This document shows, in pieces, positions 33,779 through 37,497 of a stretch of DNA of 37,497 nt. Below the pieces are notes generated by a model. It did no database searches. It had not been told where the DNA came from and worked only from the letters and a program-made list of their open reading frames with translations. The first letter of the stretch is position 1; each line of letters starts with the position of its first letter. Origin of the DNA: Dehalococcoidia bacterium (lineage in GTDB: Bacteria; Chloroflexota; Dehalococcoidia; UBA2247; RBG-13-53-26); NCBI GenBank assembly GCA_030372995.1, contig JAUCPZ010000346.1, positions 1 to 37,497 on the forward strand. The letters run 5' to 3'. A program made the translations under genes and the position numbers.

Positions 33779-35662
33779 TCACTTGTCCCGCGGCACGAGG
33801 CTGGGCGGAGAGAGCTTGACGATGGCGTTGTACTCGGGAGGGCAAATCAGGATGCAGCTTCCGCACTTGGTGCACTTGCCCTGATCGATGACCTTGATCC
33901 CCCTCTTCTCGTCGGTGCTGATGGCCTCGACCGGGCAGGAGAGCACGCAGTGGTCGCAGCCCTTGTAGCACTTGTCGGGGAGTATGTAGTACGCGATCAG
34001 CTCCTTGCAGACGAGCGCTGGGCAGCGCTTCTGAATGATGTGGGCTTCATACTCGTCCCGGAAGTAGCGTACTGTCGTGAGCACCGGGTTGGGGGCAGAC
34101 TTGCCGAGGCCGCAGAGAGAGCCGGCCTTCACACCTTGGGCCAGTTCCAGGAGCAGGTCGAGCGACTCCATTGTTCCCTTTCCTGTGGTAATGTCTGTCA
34201 GGATGTCCAGCATGTGCTTGGTCCCCAGGCGGCACATGGTGCACTTCCCACAGGACTCCTTCTGGATGAAGTCCATGAAGTAGTGGGCGGTGTCCACCAT
34301 GCAGTTGTCCTCGTCCAGCACGATCATGCCGCCTGAGCCCATCATCGATCCGGCGCTGGTCAGCGAGTCGAAGTCTATGGGCGTGTCCAGGAGGCTGGCA
34401 GGCAGGCAGCCGCCTGAGGGGCCGCCGATCTGCACGCCCTTGAAGGTCTTCCCGTTGGGCATGCCGCCGCCGACGTCGAACACCACTTGGCGCAACGTGG
34501 TACCCATGGGCACTTCGACCAAGCCGGTCTGCGCCACTTTCCCGGCCAGGGCAAAAAGCGCTGTCCCCTTGCTGCCTTCCGTGCCGATGCCAGCGAACCA
34601 GCGGGCGCCCTTCTCGATGATCAGCGGCACGCTGGCGAAAGTCTTCACGTTGTTCAACAAGGTAGGCTTTCCCCACAGCCCCGCCTCGGTCGAGTGCGGC
34701 GGCCGCACTCTGGGCATGCCCCGCCTGCCTTCGATGGAGTACATCAGCGCGCTGGCCTCGCCGCAGACGAAGGCGCCGGCGCCTTCCACAACGTAGATGT
34801 CGAACCCGAAACCGCTGTCCATGACATTGTGCCCCAGAATACCGGCGGCCTCAGCCTGTTTGATCGCAGTGGCGAAGCGCTTCACCGCCAGCGGGTACTC
34901 GTCGCGGACGTAGATGATGCCGCGGGATGTGCCCATGGCGTAGCCGGCGATCATCATGCCCTCGATCACCGAATGCGGGTCGCTTTCCAGAATAGCCCGG
35001 TCGATGAACGCTCCCGGGTCGCCCTCGTCGGCGTTGCAGATGACATACTTCGGCTGGCCGGCGGCCCGGTAGCACAGCTCCCATTTGCGGCCCGTGGGGA
35101 AGCCGGCCCCGCCCCGCCCCCGCAGCCCCGACCGCTTGACAGCGTCGATGATCTCCTCCGGCCGCATGCGGAGCGCCGCGGCCAGGCTGCCGTAGCCGCC
35201 GCGGGCGATGTAGTGGTTGATGTTCTCGGCATCGATATAGCCGCAGTGCCGCAGTATGAGGCGCAGCTCGCGCTCGAATCGGGGCAACTCCGGTATGACA
35301 GGAGCCAGGCCATCCTTCACCTCAAAGGTGCCCAGCGCCAAGTCGAGTTGCGGGTCGTCGCCGAGGACGTAGCCCTCCACCAGCCGCGGCACCAGGTCCG
35401 GCGTGACCCTGCCATAGCAGACGTTGAAATTGTCCGGCTTCAGGACGACCACCAGAGGTTCCGCGTAGCACAGGCCCATGCACCCTACCCAGTGGACGGC
35501 GGCGTCGGCATTCTGCCGCTTGATCTCCGCCTCGAAGGCCTTGGCCACGGGACCGGAGCCCGCCGCGCGGCCGCAGGTGGCCGTGCCGATCAGGATACGG
35601 GTCTTCCGGTTGAGAACATCCCATTCCGCGGCGGCTTGGCGGCGAATGGTTTCATAGTTCAT
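33779..35662 (-). CDS. NuoF/HydB-type NADH-oxidising iron-sulfur flavoprotein subunit
   Basis: 627 residues from ATG 35660-35662 (MNYETIRRQAAAEWD). Domains: an N-terminal thioredoxin-like segment with C30, C61 and C65; the FMN/NADH domain with GRGGAGFPTGRKWEL (182-196) and CNADEGDPGAF (209-219); an SLBB region; a [4Fe-4S] site with ESCGKCTMCR (C471, C474, C477) and C517; and a C-terminal 2[4Fe-4S] ferredoxin domain (C565-x3-C569-x2-C572-x3-C576 and C597-x2-C600-x2-C603-x3-C607). Only HndC/HydB-like and some formate-dehydrogenase beta subunits share this order, so it likely feeds a soluble or membrane partner rather than complex I. It pairs with nuoE at 35943. Confidence 0.93.
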   Translation of the reverse strand: MNYETIRRQAAAEWDVLNRKTRILIGTATCGRAAGSGPVAKAFEAEIKRQNADAAVHWVGCMGLCYAEPLVVVLKPDNFNVCYGRVTPDLVPRLVEGYVLGDDPQLDLALGTFEVKDGLAPVIPELPRFERELRLILRHCGYIDAENINHYIARGGYGSLAAALRMRPEEIIDAVKRSGLRGRGGAGFPTGRKWELCYRAAGQPKYVICNADEGDPGAFIDRAILESDPHSVIEGMMIAGYAMGTSRGIIYVRDEYPLAVKRFATAIKQAEAAGILGHNVMDSGFGFDIYVVEGAGAFVCGEASALMYSIEGRRGMPRVRPPHSTEAGLWGKPTLLNNVKTFASVPLIIEKGARWFAGIGTEGSKGTALFALAGKVAQTGLVEVPMGTTLRQVVFDVGGGMPNGKTFKGVQIGGPSGGCLPASLLDTPIDFDSLTSAGSMMGSGGMIVLDEDNCMVDTAHYFMDFIQKESCGKCTMCRLGTKHMLDILTDITTGKGTMESLDLLLELAQGVKAGSLCGLGKSAPNPVLTTVRYFRDEYEAHIIQKRCPALVCKELIAYYILPDKCYKGCDHCVLSCPVEAISTDEKRGIKVIDQGKCTKCGSCILICPPEYNAIVKLSPPSLVPRDK

Positions 35663-35942
35663 GTCATGCCACCAGAGTTCTCGTCGTTGCCGGTGCCGTA
35701 GGGTGGGCTGTGCCCACCTCCCCTTGACCCCGCAGGCCAATCCCCCTTGATCCCCCTTTGGTAAAGGGGGAAAAGAAACAAACGCAGAGGGCCTTCGGCC
35801 CTCTGCACGCCCCAATGCCGAGAACGGGGGACGCGCAACGCGTGGAACGCGTCGCCTCCTCTGTCATTCCCGCGAAGGCGGGGAATCCAGGAGGAATTCC
35901 CTCTCCCTCGACGGGAGAGGGCTAGGGAGAGGGTGAAATACC
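35663..35942. repeat. nuoE-nuoF intergenic with three REP-like families
   Basis: A terminator-like hairpin (TCCCCCTTTGG...AAAGGGGGA, near 35750-35772), then GCAGAGGGCC-TTC-GGCCCTCTGC at 35784-35806, then ATTCCCGC-GAA-GGCGGGGAAT at 35866-35886, then CCCTCTCCC-TCGAC-GGGAGAGGG at 35899-35921. The second is a member of the window's own repeat family; the third and fourth resemble repeats common across many bacterial genomes. Confidence 0.75.
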
Positions 35943-36428
35943 TCACACCTTCTCCTTTGGCTCCTTCAACCCCGCCAGCACCTCCTCCACCTTGAACGGC
36001 GTCATCCTGGGGCTGACCTCGCGGTTGATGACGATCACTGGGGCCAGAACGCAGCAGCCCACGCAGGCGATGCGGTCCAGGCTAAACTCCTCGTCCGGCG
36101 TGACATCGCCCACCTTGATCTCCAGTTCCCGCTCCAGCGCCTCCATGACCAGTGCCCCACCCGCCACGTGGCACGCGGTCCCCATGCACACCCTTATGGC
36201 GTGCCGGCCGATGGGCGTGAAGCGGAAGCGGTTGTAGAACGTGGCCACGCCGAAGACGGATGCAGCAGACATGTGCACGAAATCGGCGATCTCCAGCAGG
36301 GCCTCTTTCGGCAGGAAGCCCAGCCGCTCCTGGACCTCCTCCAGGATGAGGATCAATTCCACCCTCTCGCCCCGGTACCGGGCCAGGATCTCCTGGAGTT
36401 GCTCCTTGAGCTTGGCGCTGTCTCTCAT
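35943..36428 (-). CDS. NuoE-type [2Fe-2S] subunit
   Basis: 161 residues. Thioredoxin-like NuoE with the helical N-terminus (EEVQERLGFLPKEALLEIA), the VFGVATFYNRF signature (58-68) and 2Fe-2S ligands C81-x4-C86 and C122-x3-C126 (CVGCC). It transfers electrons from FMN in NuoF. It overlaps the DUF3786-like gene's stop by 4 bp (ATGA), so the two are coupled. About 280 bp of repeat hairpins separate it from nuoF. Confidence 0.95.
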   Translation of the reverse strand: MRDSAKLKEQLQEILARYRGERVELILILEEVQERLGFLPKEALLEIADFVHMSAASVFGVATFYNRFRFTPIGRHAIRVCMGTACHVAGGALVMEALERELEIKVGDVTPDEEFSLDRIACVGCCVLAPVIVINREVSPRMTPFKVEEVLAGLKEPKEKV

Positions 36429-36832
36429 ACCTTCGAGCAGATTTCCGGCGGGTCGGCCACCGTCTCCTTCACGTATCTCAGCATATGGTTCAGGCAGGCG
36501 ACGGTCAACTCGATCAGGTCTTCGCCGCTGATGCTGCGGACGCGCTGCCCAGAAAAGAGGATGCGGAGGCTGGCCGGGAACTCGTCATCAGCCTTGTTGA
36601 AGACAAAGTGGATTTCGACGCCGGGAAAGGCCTCTTTGCGCAGAGCCCAGTCCTCGCGCAGGCCCAGGCTCTCGGCATCGCCGCCCACGAATTCGGCCAG
36701 CTTGGCGACGTCGTCCACGTAGGTCAGGGCGTCCTTGCGCAGGTCCACCATCCGCTTCAGGAAGGCGTCATGCGGCGCCTGCGGGCCGTCGATCTCCTTC
36801 AGGCTGATCAGGTTCTGGTCTTTGAGGCCCAT
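36425..36832 (-). CDS. DUF3786-like protein
   Basis: 135 residues. The pattern ADDEFPASLRILFSGQRVR followed by SGEDLIELTVACL is like the D-D-E-F-P core of DUF3786 proteins, which are found mainly in anaerobes and are of unknown role. The first half (REDWALRKEAFPGVEIHFVF) fits a small alpha/beta fold. Its stop overlaps the nuoE start by 4 bp. GGAGG lies 10 nt before ATG 36830-36832. Confidence 0.65.
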   Translation of the reverse strand: MGLKDQNLISLKEIDGPQAPHDAFLKRMVDLRKDALTYVDDVAKLAEFVGGDAESLGLREDWALRKEAFPGVEIHFVFNKADDEFPASLRILFSGQRVRSISGEDLIELTVACLNHMLRYVKETVADPPEICSKV

Positions 36833-36847
36833 GGTCGTTTGGCCTCC

Positions 36848-36853
36848 ATTGTA
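36848..36853 (-). promoter_or_regulatory. Candidate -10 box for the nuoEF operon
   Basis: TACAAT on the minus strand, about 16 nt before the ATG. No clear -35. Confidence 0.35.
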
Positions 36854-37047
36854 CTCGATCCGAGGGAGGGGTGGTGAGTGTGAGTGTCTGCGAGATGTCG
36901 GATTATCACGGATTGGTCGTAGAACGGCGAATTGGCTGGTGACTCTTGTACATTCATGCGCTGCGCATCAGCCTGACCATGCCGGACAGGTCGTGGTGCA
37001 GTCGCGTCGGCAAACCTGCCTGAACCAGAGGGTGGCGAAGCCTGCCG

Positions 37048-37497
37048 TCACTCGCCCTGGGCATACTTGGCAGTGTAGTAGGTGTACTGGTCTCTGTGGA
37101 ACGGGTCGCCACTACCCAACGTGATTCTGGCCCCCAGATCCCAGTTGCCGACCACGTAGATATTCCCGGAACCATCTAGTGCTATGTCCCAGAGATACCC
37201 GATCTGGGGCGTCGCATTATAGTAGACGGACCAGACTTGGTTTCCCTGCGGGTCATATTTGATGATCGAACAATTCTCGCCAGCCACGTACACGTTGCCC
37301 TGATCGTCCATGGTCATTGCGTAGGCTTTGCACGTTTCATACTTCGCTCTCGTTGCCCAAAGCAAGTTCCCGCTGGGATCATACTTTAGAGTGGTACTCG
37401 CATCATAGGCCCATTCGCCACTCCCCACGACATAGATGTTGCCGTCGTCGTCGATCGCCATACCTGCGATGCCGCCTTCACCTTCTTCATACAGGGT
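37048..37497 (-). CDS. Beta-propeller repeat protein, 3' end
   Basis: The 3' end of a larger gene that runs off the right edge; about 149 residues are visible, ending in YAQGE. Three repeats of D-x-x-GNIYVVG / GNVYVAG, each followed by a KYDP-x-GN-x-(L/V)W strand, are SBBP-type (PF06739-like) blades. The repeats are about 40-45 residues. Such proteins are often secreted or on the cell surface; the N-terminus with a possible signal is outside. The in-frame ATG at 37459-37461 is internal, since the frame stays open to the edge. Confidence 0.9.
   Translation of the reverse strand, partial: TLYEEGEGGIAGMAIDDDGNIYVVGSGEWAYDASTTLKYDPSGNLLWATRAKYETCKAYAMTMDDQGNVYVAGENCSIIKYDPQGNQVWSVYYNATPQIGYLWDIALDGSGNIYVVGNWDLGARITLGSGDPFHRDQYTYYTAKYAQGE

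Noticed and set aside
34487-35701. 404-residue plus-strand ORF opposite nuoF
   Set aside because: Antisense shadow of a high-GC gene; the minus frame has every NuoF motif.
1-37497. tRNA, rRNA, CRISPR or transposase genes
   Set aside because: I looked for T-loop GGTTCRANNCC, repeat-spacer arrays and DDE or tyrosine recombinase motifs on both strands and found none I can support.

Overview
This window reads as a high-GC bacterial chromosome segment with densely packed genes on both strands. Gene content suggests an anaerobe: a 2[4Fe-4S] ferredoxin, NuoE/NuoF-type NADH-oxidising subunits with extra iron-sulfur clusters, four alpha-only NDP-forming acyl-CoA synthetase paralogues, a class III CoA transferase and a DUF362 protein. 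The mix resembles Chloroflexota/Dehalococcoidia, but that assignment is inferred from gene content; there is no rRNA or other marker to settle it. I found no tRNA, rRNA, CRISPR array, integrase or transposase.

Layout. 1-278: 5' part of a nitronate monooxygenase-like gene. 279-1374: a gene-free block with five copies of a hairpin-rich repeat. 1375-2728: rsmD-coaD-ferredoxin operon ending in a rho-independent terminator. 2826-5179 (minus): yggS-proC-yggT-cvpA, where cvpA has an in-frame TAG at codon 13. 5385-9966: methyltransferase, HAD hydrolase, CrtC/AttH-like protein, proA and an SRPBCC protein. 10465-11814: DUF362 protein with a Cys-rich tail. 11915-16217 (minus): a visibly AT-richer block with a beta-ketoacyl synthase III, an unrecognised tandem-repeat cysteine protein and a 3beta-HSD/OleD-like reductase. 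16360-20225: MgtC, CoA transferase, UvsE and an M50 protease with CBS domains. 20394-24850: acyl-CoA synthetase alpha, YfcE phosphodiesterase, a small DUF898-like membrane protein and mutL. 24871-28951: M20 peptidase, two small unknown genes, an SDR and an SRPBCC protein. 28948-36832 (minus): DUF3786-like protein, nuoE, nuoF and three tandem acyl-CoA synthetase alpha genes. 37048-37497: the 3' end of a beta-propeller protein.

How genes may work together. proA and proC cover the last two steps of proline synthesis; proB is not here. The nuoF-acyl-CoA synthetase alpha junction is 10 bp, with the ribosome site spanning the nuoF stop, so NADH oxidation and acyl-CoA/acid interconversion are probably co-expressed. 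No ATP-grasp beta subunit is present for any of the four alpha genes. The KAS III, tandem cysteine protein and reductase look like one acquired lipid or ketone biosynthesis module of unknown product.

Most worth a second look: the tandem cysteine-repeat protein and its island, the NuoEF/alpha-synthetase array, the stop codon inside cvpA, the composite hairpin repeat family (at least four loci), and the recurrent -10 boxes only 4-21 nt before start codons.
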